Program-made: the position numbers and the translations under genes
The notes under the pieces: model-generated
Told to the model about the DNA's origin: nothing
What the model saw: only the letters and a program-made list of their open reading frames with translations
Databases searched by the model: none
From: Vibrio stylophorae
GTDB taxonomy: Bacteria > Pseudomonadota > Gammaproteobacteria > Enterobacterales > Vibrionaceae
Length of the DNA stretch: 64,000 nt
Direction of reading: 5' to 3'
Assembly (NCBI RefSeq): GCF_921293875.1
Contig: NZ_CAKLDI010000001.1
Location: forward strand, 434,001-498,000
In this document: one piece after another, positions 26,451 through 35,940 of the stretch
Numbering within the stretch: position 1 is the stretch's first letter
Layout: each line of letters starts with the position of its first letter

Positions 26451-26478
26451 ATTTTAATTTGAGCTGTGTCAAAATCAA
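26451..26478 (-). promoter_or_regulatory. Probable sigma-70 promoter of metK
   Basis: On the minus strand TTGATT, a 16-base spacer and TAAAAT. The met boxes abut its downstream edge. Confidence 0.5.
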
Positions 26479-26582
26479 CAAATTTTTATCTCGCACATTT
26501 TTACTAATTTGCCAATCGTTTGCTTATTTACCAAAGCCTTAGCGCAAGGCGTTCCTGCACATTGAGTTTCAAAGGAAAAATG

Positions 26583-26648
26583 ATGAAAGAAAGGCGACAA
26601 AAGGCGACTTTCAACGTTGCGAAAAGTGGTGAGATTTTGCGACAATAG
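26583..26648 (+). CDS. Possible 21-residue leader peptide before tkt
   Basis: A basic 21-residue frame ([21 protein letters not shown] is its conceptual sequence in two parts: [10 protein letters not shown] and [11 protein letters not shown]) has AAGGA six bases before its ATG. It ends 73 bases before tkt. No attenuator structure or run of regulatory codons is visible. It may be an upstream frame or chance. Confidence 0.25.
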   Translation: MKERRQKATFNVAKSGEILRQ

Positions 26649-26666
26649 CGCCCGCTATTTCATCAC

Positions 26667-26696
26667 TTGTGCCCTGATTTGGCATGAGTCTATAAA
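26667..26696 (+). promoter_or_regulatory. Possible tkt promoter
   Basis: TTGTGC, an 18-base spacer and TATAAA. The -10 is strong and the -35 weak; the predicted start is about 20 bases before the tkt ATG. Confidence 0.45.
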
Positions 26697-26721
26697 ACCG
26701 TCTTTTCGATTAGGAGCAGAC

Positions 26722-28719
26722 ATGTCGTCTCGTAAACAACTGGCTAACGCGATTCGCGCGTTGAGCATGGATGGCGTACAACAAGCTAATTCTGGCCACC
26801 CGGGCGCACCTATGGGTATGGCAGATATTGCCGAAGTGTTGTGGCGTGATCACCTCAAGCACAACCCAACCAATCCTAAATGGGCCGATCGCGACCGCTT
26901 CATCCTGTCTAACGGCCACGGTTCAATGTTGATTTACTCTCTTCTACATTTGACCGGTTACGACCTCTCTATCGACGATCTGAAAAACTTCCGCCAACTT
27001 CATTCAAAAACTCCGGGCCACCCAGAGTATGGTTATGCGCCAGGTATTGAAACCACCACAGGTCCACTAGGCCAAGGCATTACCAATGCTGTGGGTATGG
27101 CGATGGCTGAAAAAGCGCTTGCGGCTCAATTTAACAAAGAAGGTCATGAGATCGTTGACCACCACACTTATGTGTTCATGGGTGACGGTTGTTTGATGGA
27201 AGGTATCTCACACGAAGCCTGTTCTTTGGCGGGTACCTTGGGTTTGGGTAAATTGATCGCATTTTGGGATGACAACGGCATCTCAATCGATGGTCATGTT
27301 GAAGGTTGGTTCTCTGACGACACAGCGAAACGCTTTGAAGCTTACGGCTGGCATGTGATTCCTGCGGTTGATGGTCACGATAGCGCGGCGATTGAAGCTG
27401 CGATCCAAGCGGCAAAAGCTGAAACAGGCAAGCCAACACTGATCTGTACTAAAACCATTATCGGTTTTGGTTCGCCAAACAAATCTGGCTCACATGACTG
27501 TCACGGTGCACCACTAGGTCATGAGGAAATCAAAGCGGCACGTGAATTCCTAGGCTGGGAATACGGTCCATTTGAAATCCCTGCAGATATTTATGCGCAG
27601 TGGGATGCAAAAGAAGCCGGTCAAACGGTTGAAAGCGCATGGGATCAAAAATTTGCGGCTTATGCAGCGGCATACCCAGAGCTTGCAGCTGAATATACCC
27701 GCCGCATGAGCGGTGAGCTACCAGCACAGTGGGAAGCTGAAACCAGCAAAATCATTGCAGATCTTCAAGCAAATCCTGCCAATATTGCATCTCGTAAAGC
27801 GTCACAAAATGCATTGGAAGCCTTTGGTAAAATGCTACCTGAATTTATGGGTGGCTCTGCTGACTTGGCGCCTTCAAACCTTACCATGTGGTCTGGTTCA
27901 AAATCACTGACTGCCGATGATTTCTCTGGTAACTACATTCACTACGGTGTGCGTGAATTTGGTATGACCGCGATCATCAACGGTATTGCGCTACACGGTG
28001 GCTTTGTTCCTTACGGTGCAACCTTCTTGATGTTTATGGAATACGCGCGTAACGCAATGCGTATGGCTGCACTAATGAAAGTGCAAAACATTCAAGTTTA
28101 CACCCATGACTCCATTGGCTTGGGTGAAGATGGTCCGACACACCAACCAGTTGAGCAAATTGCTTCTCTTCGTTTGACGCCTAACATGAGCACATGGCGT
28201 CCATGTGACCAAGTTGAATCTGCAGTGGCTTGGAAATTTGCAATTGAGCGTAAAGATGGCCCAACAGCGCTAATCTTCTCTCGTCAAAACTTGGCACAGC
28301 AACCACGTGACGCGCAGCAATTGGCTGACATCACTAAAGGTGGTTACATCCTGAAAGATTGCGCAGGCAAACCTGAGCTTATCTTTATCGCTACGGGTTC
28401 TGAAGTTGAGCTAGCCGTCGAAGCTGCAGCACAGTTGAGCGCTGAAGGTAAACAAGTTCGCGTTGTTTCCATGCCAGCAACTGACGTGTTTGACAAGCAA
28501 GATGCGGCTTACCGCGAAGCTGTATTGCCTTCTGATGTAACGGCTCGCGTTGCAATCGAAGCAGGTATTGCTGATTTTTGGTACAAGTATGTTGGCTTTG
28601 ATGGTCGCATCATCGGTATGACCAGCTTTGGTGAGTCTGCACCTGCAGATGAGCTATTCAAAATGTTTGGTTTCACCGTTGAAAACGCAGTAGATACTGC
28701 GCGCGAATTGCTTGCTTAA
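26722..28719 (+). CDS. tkt: Transketolase
   Basis: A 665-residue thiamine-diphosphate enzyme of the pentose phosphate pathway that moves two-carbon units between ketoses and aldoses. Seen: [18 protein letters not shown] near the start, the ThDP motif [13 protein letters not shown], and [16 protein letters not shown] in the pyrimidine-binding domain. The ATG at 26722 is set by AGGAG five bases before it and by homologues; an upstream extension of 35 codons covers the promoter. Together with rpiA in this window it covers much of the non-oxidative pathway. In several proteobacteria tkt lies close to epd-pgk-fba, as here. Confidence 0.97.
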   Translation: MSSRKQLANAIRALSMDGVQQANSGHPGAPMGMADIAEVLWRDHLKHNPTNPKWADRDRFILSNGHGSMLIYSLLHLTGYDLSIDDLKNFRQLHSKTPGHPEYGYAPGIETTTGPLGQGITNAVGMAMAEKALAAQFNKEGHEIVDHHTYVFMGDGCLMEGISHEACSLAGTLGLGKLIAFWDDNGISIDGHVEGWFSDDTAKRFEAYGWHVIPAVDGHDSAAIEAAIQAAKAETGKPTLICTKTIIGFGSPNKSGSHDCHGAPLGHEEIKAAREFLGWEYGPFEIPADIYAQWDAKEAGQTVESAWDQKFAAYAAAYPELAAEYTRRMSGELPAQWEAETSKIIADLQANPANIASRKASQNALEAFGKMLPEFMGGSADLAPSNLTMWSGSKSLTADDFSGNYIHYGVREFGMTAIINGIALHGGFVPYGATFLMFMEYARNAMRMAALMKVQNIQVYTHDSIGLGEDGPTHQPVEQIASLRLTPNMSTWRPCDQVESAVAWKFAIERKDGPTALIFSRQNLAQQPRDAQQLADITKGGYILKDCAGKPELIFIATGSEVELAVEAAAQLSAEGKQVRVVSMPATDVFDKQDAAYREAVLPSDVTARVAIEAGIADFWYKYVGFDGRIIGMTSFGESAPADELFKMFGFTVENAVDTARELLA

Positions 28720-28741
28720 TCGCACTTTGCTTGATTGATAA

Positions 28742-28770
28742 AAAGCGCCTCCTTGAGGCGCTTTTTTTTA
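28742..28770 (+). terminator. Terminator of tkt
   Basis: A 10-bp stem AAAGCGCCTC/GAGGCGCTTT with a three-base loop is followed by a T run. Confidence 0.9.
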
Positions 28771-28859
28771 TTGCTGTTTTTCTGTGCAATTTTGCCTTTT
28801 GGGAATGCCTTTGGTTAAATGTTGTTCACAGGCGCGAGCGATAAGCACAGGGAATGGTG

Positions 28860-30368
28860 ATGAAAAAGGCGTTTTTGATCTTGGCAGTGTTGGTAGCGAT
28901 ATTGGTATTTTATGGCTTGGGACGTGCTCATGAGGTCAATAAATCCAAGAGTTATCAATTGCCCGTCGATGAGCAAACCACCCTTGCTCAGTGGCGCCTA
29001 ACACTGCGCGCTCAATTATCGGCATTGGCATCGCAAACCAGTGTGCGAAATTTAGCACGTCGCGATGATGCGCTATTGGCGCGTCTTGGACTCATCGCCA
29101 ATGCAGAGCAAAGTATCGATCTGCAATATTACATTTTTGCTGAAGATGAAGTGGGGCACTTGCTTTCCTTTGCGTTGTGGCAGGCCGCTGAGCGAGGCGT
29201 GCGGGTTCGTATGTTGCTCGATGACATGCAAAAACGCAGTGATGACACGCTACTGAAATTGGCCGCGCATCCTAATATTGAGGTTCGTCTTTTTAATCCC
29301 TTAGGTAGCCGAGTGCTGGGCTCCATTGCACTACTGGCCGATGTCGGCAGCCTGAATCGTCGTATGCACAATAAAGCGCTGATCGTTGATGGCGTGGGCG
29401 CCGTGGTCGGCGGGCGCAATATTGGTGATGAGTATCTGTTGCCAGAAGCTGAGGTGGAATTTGGCGATTATGATCTCTTGGTGATTGGTGAGGTGGTGCC
29501 GCAAATCGGAGCGCAGTTCGATCAATATTGGAACAGCGCTTCTGCGCAACCTGTGAGTCATGTGTTAGGCCGTGAGTGGCAATTGCAAACCCCGCGAGTG
29601 CAAGCCTGGGTAGGGCAGCTGAGTGAGCACTATTCAGCGCATACCTATTGGCTGTTAGCGCAGGATTGGCTGGACACTTTAGCACTCAATAGTTGGCATC
29701 AAGGATTGGCCGCTTTGTTTTTTGACGATCCAGCTAAAATTGATAATCCGCAAGCGACTGAGCAGCGCATTTTGGATCAAATTGGCCAAGCCATGTTGCA
29801 AGCCAATCAGCGAATTTTATTGGTCTCCCCTTATTTTATTCCAACCCAAAGTGGTGTTGATGCGCTGATTGCTGCCAAATCACGCGGTCTTGATATCACC
29901 ATAGTGACCAACTCGTTGTCTTCTAATAATGTGCTGCAAGTGCATGGTTGGTACGCCAAATATCGCCATGCCTTACTCAAGGCAGGCATCTTGCTTTGGG
30001 AGGTGAAAGGGACGCAGCATGATGAGCAACTTGATCTATTGCTGAAAACTAGTCTGCATGCGAAAACCTTTGTGTTAGATCACCGTCATGTGTTTGTCGG
30101 CTCTTTTAATTTTGATCCGCGCTCGGCTTATCTCAATACCGAACTTGGGATCATGATTGATGCGCCAGCATTGGCGCAGCAGATTGAACAACAAGTGGCG
30201 CGGCTCCTTCCCGCCACTGCGTATCAGTTAACCTTGAATGAGCAAGAGCAGATTCGCTGGCAAGATCATCAAAATCAAATCACTTACAGCCAAGAGCCAG
30301 AAACCGCGTTATGGCGTCGTTGGGGCGCAAAAATATATGGTTGGATGCCTGTGGAATCATTACTTTAG
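28860..30368 (+). CDS. Phospholipase D family protein, cardiolipin-synthase (ClsC)-like
   Basis: A 502-residue protein with an N-terminal hydrophobic anchor (about residues 4-20) and two HKD catalytic motifs: H170-x-K172-x4-D177 in HNKALIVD and H400-x-K402-x4-D407 in HAKTFVLD, each followed by the GG/GS and E/D residues of the family. Size and layout resemble ClsC, which makes cardiolipin from phosphatidylglycerol and phosphatidylethanolamine, but phosphatidyltransferase and nuclease members cannot be told apart by sequence alone. The ATG at 28860 is preferred since AGGGA stands six bases before it; another ATG lies two codons earlier. It is inserted between tkt and epd, which is not an E. 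coli arrangement. Confidence 0.85.
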   Translation: MKKAFLILAVLVAILVFYGLGRAHEVNKSKSYQLPVDEQTTLAQWRLTLRAQLSALASQTSVRNLARRDDALLARLGLIANAEQSIDLQYYIFAEDEVGHLLSFALWQAAERGVRVRMLLDDMQKRSDDTLLKLAAHPNIEVRLFNPLGSRVLGSIALLADVGSLNRRMHNKALIVDGVGAVVGGRNIGDEYLLPEAEVEFGDYDLLVIGEVVPQIGAQFDQYWNSASAQPVSHVLGREWQLQTPRVQAWVGQLSEHYSAHTYWLLAQDWLDTLALNSWHQGLAALFFDDPAKIDNPQATEQRILDQIGQAMLQANQRILLVSPYFIPTQSGVDALIAAKSRGLDITIVTNSLSSNNVLQVHGWYAKYRHALLKAGILLWEVKGTQHDEQLDLLLKTSLHAKTFVLDHRHVFVGSFNFDPRSAYLNTELGIMIDAPALAQQIEQQVARLLPATAYQLTLNEQEQIRWQDHQNQITYSQEPETALWRRWGAKIYGWMPVESLL

Positions 30369-30471
30369 AGAAATATGTTTACGCAGGTTTGGGGGCGATT
30401 TATTGCGCCCTGACTCGCTATCCAAGCGGCGCTGCGGTACACTAACGCCGCCTTGGAGATGAGCAGTAACG

Positions 30472-31500
30472 ATGACATTAAAAGTAGCAATTAATGGATT
30501 TGGCCGTATTGGCCGCAGCGTGCTTCGTGCGCTGTATGAAAGTGGCCATCGCGCACAGATGCAGGTGGTGGCGATTAATGAATTAGCCGAGCCTCAGGCT
30601 ATGGCACATCTGCTGCAATATGACACCACCCATGGTCGTTTTGCATACAAGGTGAGTGTTGATCAACATCAATTGCAGATTCATCAGCCGCAGGGTGTGG
30701 ATTCCATTCAGCTCTGTCATCATCAACATCTGGCTGATCTGCCTTGGCAAGCGCTCAATGTGGATCTTGTTTTAGATTGTACTGGGGTCTTTGGCGATAA
30801 AGCCGCTGGCCTTGCGCATATTGAAGCGGGCGCAAAGCGCGTGATGTTCTCTCATCCTGGCAGCCAAGATCTCGATAATACGGTGATCTTTGGCGTGAAT
30901 CACCATACCTTGCATCCATCGCAGCGGGTGATCTCCAATGGTTCTTGTACCACCAACTGTATCGTCCCTGTAATTGACGTCCTAGACCGTCAATTTGGTA
31001 TCGAATCTGGCACCATTACCACGATTCATTCGGCGATGAATGATCAGCAAGTGATCGATGCTTATCATTCAGATCTGCGCCGTACCCGCGCAGCAGGTCA
31101 ATCGATTATCCCGGTGGATACCAAATTAGCCCAGGGCATTAAGCGCATTTTGCCAAAATTTAGCGAGCACTTTGAGGCGATCTCGGTGCGCGTTCCTACC
31201 CTCAATGTTACCGCCATGGATTTAAGTGTGACTGTTCACAAAAACGTCACTGTTCATGATGTAAATCAAGCTTTAATTCAGGCATCTCGCGGTACATTAC
31301 GGGGCGTTGTCGATTATACTGACGCGCCTTTGGTTTCCATGGACTTTAACCATGACCCACACAGCGCCATTGTCGATGGTACGCAAACTCGGGTGAGTAA
31401 CCACCGCTTGGTGAAAATGCTGGTGTGGTGCGACAATGAGTGGGGCTTTGCAAATCGTATGTTAGATACAGCCCAAGCCTGGTGGGAGCCGACGGCTTAA
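30472..31500 (+). CDS. epd: D-erythrose-4-phosphate dehydrogenase
   Basis: A 342-residue GAPDH-fold NAD enzyme that oxidises erythrose 4-phosphate to 4-phosphoerythronate for pyridoxal phosphate synthesis. The nucleotide loop [14 protein letters not shown] lies at 7-20 and the catalytic Cys159 in [14 protein letters not shown]. The segment [16 protein letters not shown] and the C-terminal [17 protein letters not shown] distinguish Epd from GapA. It heads epd-pgk-fbaA as in E. coli. Its codon use (Leu mostly CTG, TTG and TTA) differs sharply from that of pgk. Confidence 0.93.
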   Translation: MTLKVAINGFGRIGRSVLRALYESGHRAQMQVVAINELAEPQAMAHLLQYDTTHGRFAYKVSVDQHQLQIHQPQGVDSIQLCHHQHLADLPWQALNVDLVLDCTGVFGDKAAGLAHIEAGAKRVMFSHPGSQDLDNTVIFGVNHHTLHPSQRVISNGSCTTNCIVPVIDVLDRQFGIESGTITTIHSAMNDQQVIDAYHSDLRRTRAAGQSIIPVDTKLAQGIKRILPKFSEHFEAISVRVPTLNVTAMDLSVTVHKNVTVHDVNQALIQASRGTLRGVVDYTDAPLVSMDFNHDPHSAIVDGTQTRVSNHRLVKMLVWCDNEWGFANRMLDTAQAWWEPTA

Positions 31501-31631
31501 AATTTTGTAAGAATTTTTCAGGTGGTGCCTTGAAATCAAAAAAGGCATCCCCATTAATTAAGCAGTTTTATTTTGAAACATTTGGCATGAAGCTAAATGG
31601 CAAACTTTGAAAACATTTGAGAGGACCTAAC

Positions 31632-32792
31632 ATGTCTGTGATTAAGCTGACTGATCTTGATCTGGCCGGTAAACGTGTATTTATCCGTGCTGACCTTAAC
31701 GTGCCAGTAAAAGATGGCAAAGTCACTTCTGACGCGCGTATCATCGCTTCACTTCCTACTATCAAGCTTTGCCTAGAAGCTGGCGCAAAAGTGATGGTAA
31801 CTTCTCACCTTGGTCGTCCAACTGAAGGTGAATACGCTGAAGAGTTCTCTCTACTACCAGTTGTAAACTACCTAAACGACGCACTAGATTGCGAAGTAAA
31901 ACTAGCGAAAGATTACCTAGATGGTCTTGAGCTAAACGCAGGTGAGCTTGTTGTTCTAGAAAACGTTCGCTTCAACAAAGGCGAGAAGAAGAACGAAGAA
32001 GAGCTTTCTAAGAAATATGCAGCGCTATGTGACATCTTCGTTATGGATGCATTCGGTACTGCGCACCGCGCACAAGCATCAACTCACGGCGTTGGTATGC
32101 ACGCACCTGTAGCATGTGCAGGTCCTCTACTTGCAGCTGAGCTAGAAGCACTAGGCAAAGCAATGAGCAACCCAGAGCGTCCACTTGTTGCTATCGTTGG
32201 TGGTTCTAAAGTTTCTACCAAGCTAACTGTACTTGAGTCGCTATCTAAAATCGCTGACCAACTTGTTGTTGGTGGTGGTATTGCGAACACTTTCATTGCA
32301 GCTGAAGGCCACAATGTAGGTAAGTCTCTATACGAAGCTGACCTGATTGAAACTGCTCAAAAACTAATGAAAGAGTGTTCAATCCCAGTTGCAACTGACG
32401 TTGCATGTGCGAAAGCATTCGACGAAAACGCAGAAGCTGAAATCAAAAACGTTGCAGACGTTCAAGATGACGACATGATCTTCGACCTAGGTCCAGATTC
32501 AACTGCAGTTCTAGCAGACATCATCGCGAATGCAAAAACCATCCTATGGAATGGTCCAGTTGGCGTATTTGAGTTCAAGAACTTCGAAGCAGGTACTAAA
32601 GGTATCTCTGAAGCGATTGCAAAATCAGCAGGCTTCTCTGTTGCAGGTGGTGGTGACACCCTAGCAGCAATCGACAAGTTCGGTATCAAAGCTGACGTAT
32701 CTTACATCTCAACTGGCGGCGGTGCTTTCCTTGAATTCGTTGAAGGTAAAGTTCTTCCAGCAGTAGAAATGCTAGAGCAACGCGCTAAGTAA
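31632..32792 (+). CDS. pgk: Phosphoglycerate kinase
   Basis: A 386-residue glycolytic enzyme that transfers phosphate from 1,3-bisphosphoglycerate to ADP. Seen: [19 protein letters not shown], the substrate segment [26 protein letters not shown], and the C-terminal nucleotide loop [12 protein letters not shown] with [17 protein letters not shown] stands six bases before the ATG at 31632. Leucine is written almost only as CTA or CTT, a sign of strong translational selection shared with fbaA. A 131-base gap after epd and a terminator after pgk suggest more than one transcript. Confidence 0.97.
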   Translation: MSVIKLTDLDLAGKRVFIRADLNVPVKDGKVTSDARIIASLPTIKLCLEAGAKVMVTSHLGRPTEGEYAEEFSLLPVVNYLNDALDCEVKLAKDYLDGLELNAGELVVLENVRFNKGEKKNEEELSKKYAALCDIFVMDAFGTAHRAQASTHGVGMHAPVACAGPLLAAELEALGKAMSNPERPLVAIVGGSKVSTKLTVLESLSKIADQLVVGGGIANTFIAAEGHNVGKSLYEADLIETAQKLMKECSIPVATDVACAKAFDENAEAEIKNVADVQDDDMIFDLGPDSTAVLADIIANAKTILWNGPVGVFEFKNFEAGTKGISEAIAKSAGFSVAGGGDTLAAIDKFGIKADVSYISTGGGAFLEFVEGKVLPAVEMLEQRAK

Positions 32793-32800
32793 TATCTGAT

Positions 32801-32830
32801 AAAACGGGAGATTGCATCTCCCGTTTTGTT
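32801..32830 (+). terminator. Terminator after pgk
   Basis: An 11-bp stem AAAACGGGAGA/TCTCCCGTTTT with loop TTGCA is followed by GTTGTTT. fbaA therefore likely has its own promoter. Confidence 0.85.
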
Positions 32831-32877
32831 GTTTGCGACGTAGGGGAGTGAGCTGATAGAATAGCCGCCGGTTACGA

Positions 32878-32889
32878 GCAAACGTTTGC
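32878..32889. promoter_or_regulatory. Perfect LacI/PurR-type palindrome before fbaA
   Basis: GCAAACGTTTGC is a perfect 12-bp palindrome with the central CG of LacI-family operators. It matches the core of the PurR box (ACGCAAACGTTTGCGT) at all 12 positions, while the outer bases differ. It lies 60 bases before the fbaA start and after the pgk terminator, so it is placed to control an fbaA promoter. Confidence 0.55.
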
Positions 32890-32949
32890 AAGAATAATCA
32901 ATATTTAACCAGTTTTATTTTAAAACGACAGATAAACAGGACTCTATCC

Positions 32950-34026
32950 ATGTCTAAGATCTTCGACTTCGTAAAACCAGGTGTTATCTCTGGTGATGAC
33001 GTTCAAAAAGTATTTGCAGTTGCAAAAGAAAACAACTTCGCACTACCAGCGGTAAACGTTGTAAACACTGATTCTGTAAACGGTGTTCTAGAAGCAGCAG
33101 CAAAAGTAAAAGCACCTGTTGTAGTTCAATTCTCTAACGGCGGTGCTGGCTTCTTCTGTGGTAAAGGTGTGAAGCTTGAAGGTCAAGGCGCACAAATCCT
33201 AGGTGCTGTTGCTGGTGCGAAATATGTTCACGCAGTTGCTGAAACTTACGGTGTGCCAGTTATTCTTCACACTGACCACGCTGCGAAGAAACTACTTCCA
33301 TGGATCGACGGTCTACTAGACGCAGGTGAAAAACACTTCGCAGAAACTGGTAAGCCACTATTCTCTTCTCACATGATCGACCTTTCTGAAGAGTCTCTAG
33401 AAGAGAACATCGAAATCTGTGCAAAATACCTAGCTCGCATGGAAAAAATGGGTATGACTCTAGAGTTTGAACTAGGTTGTACTGGTGGTGAAGAAGATGG
33501 CGTTGATAACTCAGATATGGATTCTTCTGAGCTATACACTTCTCCTGAAGACGTTGCATACGCATACGAGAAACTAAGCCCAATCAGCCACCGTTTCACT
33601 ATCGCAGCATCTTTCGGTAACGTACACGGTGTTTACCAAGCAGGTAACGTTGTACTAACTCCAACTATCCTACGTGATTCTCAAGCATACTGTTCTGAGA
33701 AATTCGGTCTTCCTGCAAACTCATTGAACTTCGTATTCCACGGTGGTTCAGGTTCAACTGAAGCAGAAATCAAAGAGTCTATCTCTTACGGTGTTATCAA
33801 AATGAACATCGATACCGATACTCAGTGGGCAACTTGGGATGGTATCCGTAAGTACGAAGCGGAAAACCACGATTACCTACAAGGTCAAATCGGTAACCCA
33901 ACTGGCGAATCTGCACCAAACAAGAAATACTACGATCCACGCGTATGGCTACGTGCTGGTCAAGCGTCTATGGTTGCACGTCTTGAAAAAGCGTTCTCAG
34001 ACCTTAACGCAATCGACGTACTATAA
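32950..34026 (+). CDS. fbaA: Fructose-bisphosphate aldolase, class II
   Basis: A 358-residue zinc-dependent aldolase of glycolysis and gluconeogenesis. The zinc and catalytic site HTDHAAKKLL has Asp109 and His110, numbered as in E. coli; ELGCTGGEEDGVDN, SFGNVHGVY and VFHGGSGSTEAEI complete the class IIA set. Codon use matches pgk (Leu CTA/CTT, Val GTA/GTT, Thr ACT), a mark of high expression. It has its own leader of 120 bases with the PurR-type palindrome and ends at a strong terminator. Confidence 0.97.
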   Translation: MSKIFDFVKPGVISGDDVQKVFAVAKENNFALPAVNVVNTDSVNGVLEAAAKVKAPVVVQFSNGGAGFFCGKGVKLEGQGAQILGAVAGAKYVHAVAETYGVPVILHTDHAAKKLLPWIDGLLDAGEKHFAETGKPLFSSHMIDLSEESLEENIEICAKYLARMEKMGMTLEFELGCTGGEEDGVDNSDMDSSELYTSPEDVAYAYEKLSPISHRFTIAASFGNVHGVYQAGNVVLTPTILRDSQAYCSEKFGLPANSLNFVFHGGSGSTEAEIKESISYGVIKMNIDTDTQWATWDGIRKYEAENHDYLQGQIGNPTGESAPNKKYYDPRVWLRAGQASMVARLEKAFSDLNAIDVL

Positions 34027-34050
34027 GTTACGACGCGATTTCGTGAATTG

Positions 34051-34081
34051 AAAAACCCGCGCCAAGGCGCGGGTTTTTTTA
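34051..34081 (+). terminator. Terminator of fbaA
   Basis: A GC-rich 10-bp or longer stem AACCCGCGCC/GGCGCGGGTT with a tiny loop is followed by seven T. Confidence 0.92.
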
Positions 34082-34148
34082 TAAAAGAGCGCGAATCATA
34101 ACGCGCTGACTATATTAAATAAGTTAGAAATCTTAAGGAGCTTGTTTT

Positions 34149-35000
34149 ATGCCGGATCAAACCGCAATTACCGATTCTCTTGCGCAAGTAGAATCTTGGT
34201 TTACTCAAAATTCAAATTTATTGGTGGAATACAGCGTCAATATCATTGCTGCGATTCTGATTCTTGTCATTGGTAACTTTGTGGTGAAGATGGTTGCCAA
34301 TAGCGTGAGTAAAGTGCTGCGTAAAAAAGAGCTGGATAAAGCCGTCGTTGATTTTGTTCATGCCATTGTGCGTTATACCCTTTTTATCATCGTTCTGATT
34401 GCCGCACTGAGCCGCATTGGCGTACAAACTGCATCTGTGGTTGCGGTGATTGGTGCCGCCGGTTTGGCTATTGGCTTAGCGCTACAGGGCTCGCTCTCTA
34501 ACTTTGCCGCAGGTGTGCTGATTGTCGCTTTCCGTCCATTTAAATCAGGGGATTATGTGGAAGTGAGTGGCGTTGCTGGTGCGGTGGATTCGATTCAAAT
34601 TTTCCAAACCATTTTGACCACACCGGATAATAAAATGGTGGTGGTTCCTAACGCTGCTATTATCGGTTCGCCAATTACCAACTATTCGCGCCATAAAGTG
34701 CGTCGCATCGATCATGTGATTGGTGTGGGCTATGACAGTGATCTCACGCTGGTCAAAAAAGTAATTGAAGAGGTGCTTTTGGCCGATGAGCGTGTGATTG
34801 CTCGTTTAGGTATTACCATTGGCGTGAGCGCTCTAGCGGACTCTTCTGTGAACTTTGTGGTGCGCCCATGGGTCAAAACGGAAGACTATTGGGATGTGTA
34901 TTTTGACTCGTTACAAGCGATCAAAGAAACACTAGATGCTCATGGGATTCAAATTCCATTTCCACAAATGGATGTACATCTTGAGCAGATCAACAAATAA
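34149..35000 (+). CDS. mscS: Small-conductance mechanosensitive channel MscS
   Basis: A 283-residue inner-membrane channel that opens under membrane tension to release solutes. Three transmembrane helices are seen: about 28-50, 70-88 and the pore helix beginning VVAVIGAAGLAIGLALQGS, rich in Ala and Gly as in E. coli MscS. The conserved SNFAAGVLIVAFRPFKSGDY and the beta/alpha C-terminal cage follow. AAGGAG stands before the ATG. Its position after fbaA is the same as in E. coli. Confidence 0.95.
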   Translation: MPDQTAITDSLAQVESWFTQNSNLLVEYSVNIIAAILILVIGNFVVKMVANSVSKVLRKKELDKAVVDFVHAIVRYTLFIIVLIAALSRIGVQTASVVAVIGAAGLAIGLALQGSLSNFAAGVLIVAFRPFKSGDYVEVSGVAGAVDSIQIFQTILTTPDNKMVVVPNAAIIGSPITNYSRHKVRRIDHVIGVGYDSDLTLVKKVIEEVLLADERVIARLGITIGVSALADSSVNFVVRPWVKTEDYWDVYFDSLQAIKETLDAHGIQIPFPQMDVHLEQINK

Positions 35001-35011
35001 GGTCAATTGAT

Positions 35012-35041
35012 AAAAAAAAGGCGCGAATGCGCCTTTTTTTA
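35012..35041 (+). terminator. Terminator of mscS
   Basis: AAAAAAGGCGC pairs with GCGCCTTTTTT around GAAT. Confidence 0.9.
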
Positions 35042-35125
35042 TGCTTTTTTCAACATTCAGGGATATTTTGAAAAAAATACGAGTCCAAGCAATGTAAAAC
35101 AGCTTTGCGATAAAAGGAGACAACC

Positions 35126-35827
35126 ATGCGCAAGTTAATGCAAGCCAGTGTTTTAATGCTATCGAGCCTATTGGTATTCCCTGCGATGGCGCAGGAACCC
35201 GATTTTGCGCACATCTCAGTGGTTGGCCACGGTGAAGTGAAAGCAAAGCCGGATATGGCCGAGTTTTCAGTCTCAGTAGAAACGCTGGCGAAAAAGCCAG
35301 AAGATGCGAAAAAACAAGCGGACAAAGTGGTCGCTGATTTTCTTGCGAAATTAGCTAAGCAAGGTGTGAATCAAGATCAGATTCAAAGTAGCAATCTGAT
35401 GGTGCAGCCACGTTATAACTATTCCAAAGATAACGAACGCAAATTGGTAGGGTATGTCGCCACGCGTCAAGTGACTGTGACTGTGACCGATCTGGATAAA
35501 CTAAGCTCACTACTGAATATTGCGTTGACGCAAGGTTTTAATCAGGTGAGCAATGTGCAGTTAAAAAGCAGCAAAGCGGATGACTTGCAGCAGCAAGCAC
35601 GTCAACAAGCTATTGCCAATGCGAAAATGCTTGCCGCAGATATCGCCAAAGGTTTTGGCCAAGAAGTCGATGGTGTTTGGCAAGTGACCTATCAAAAACG
35701 CGGTCCGATGCCAGTTTATGCGATGGCGGCGGAAGCAAAATCATTAAATAGCGCTCGCGCTGGCTATCAAGATAGCACCATTACTGTAAGCGATAGCATT
35801 GAAGTGATCTTTAAATTAGCGGAATAA
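35126..35827 (+). CDS. yggE: SIMPL domain periplasmic protein (YggE/DUF541 family)
   Basis: A 233-residue exported protein. The signal peptide ends near AMA-QEP at residue 22. The SIMPL domain shows VVGHGEVKAKPDMAEFSVSV at its start and RARQQAIANAK-type helices later. E. coli YggE lowers oxidative stress by an unknown mechanism; others of the family bind partners in the envelope. It is near mscS, as in E. coli. AAAGGAG stands before the ATG. The symbol rests on family and position, so it is moderately sure. Confidence 0.85.
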   Translation: MRKLMQASVLMLSSLLVFPAMAQEPDFAHISVVGHGEVKAKPDMAEFSVSVETLAKKPEDAKKQADKVVADFLAKLAKQGVNQDQIQSSNLMVQPRYNYSKDNERKLVGYVATRQVTVTVTDLDKLSSLLNIALTQGFNQVSNVQLKSSKADDLQQQARQQAIANAKMLAADIAKGFGQEVDGVWQVTYQKRGPMPVYAMAAEAKSLNSARAGYQDSTITVSDSIEVIFKLAE

Positions 35828-35876
35828 GCTGCTTATCTGTATTTCACCTATCGTGCGTAGGTCTGAGTACGGTTGC

Positions 35877-35909
35877 GAAAAAAGCCCCGAATGTTCGGGG
35901 CTTTTTGTT
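35877..35909 (+). terminator. Terminator of the SIMPL protein gene
   Basis: AAAAGCCCCGAA/TTCGGGGCTTTT-type stem of about 11 bp followed by T residues; the opposite face carries A/T flanks and may also end the converging lipoprotein gene. Confidence 0.85.
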
Positions 35910-35940
35910 ATGGTGATGATTGGTTTCAATCGAATGTTTG

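Larger units (their letters stand above)
26366..26721. other. Divergent regulatory region between metK and tkt
   Basis: This 356-base spacer holds the metK promoter and MetJ-like operator on the left, the tkt promoter on the right and, between them, a 21-codon reading frame with a good ribosome site (26583-26648). The direct repeat AAAGGCGAC occurs twice within that frame at about 26592-26615. Confidence 0.6.

Noticed and set aside
28860..30368. Horizontal transfer of the phospholipase D family gene
   Set aside because: Base composition and codons look like the neighbours and there are no repeats or integrase at its borders.
31574..31585. TGAAACATTTGG before pgk as a Cra (FruR) site
   Set aside because: Nine of 12 bases match the symmetrical consensus, but the right half is poor. 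Too weak to list as a site.
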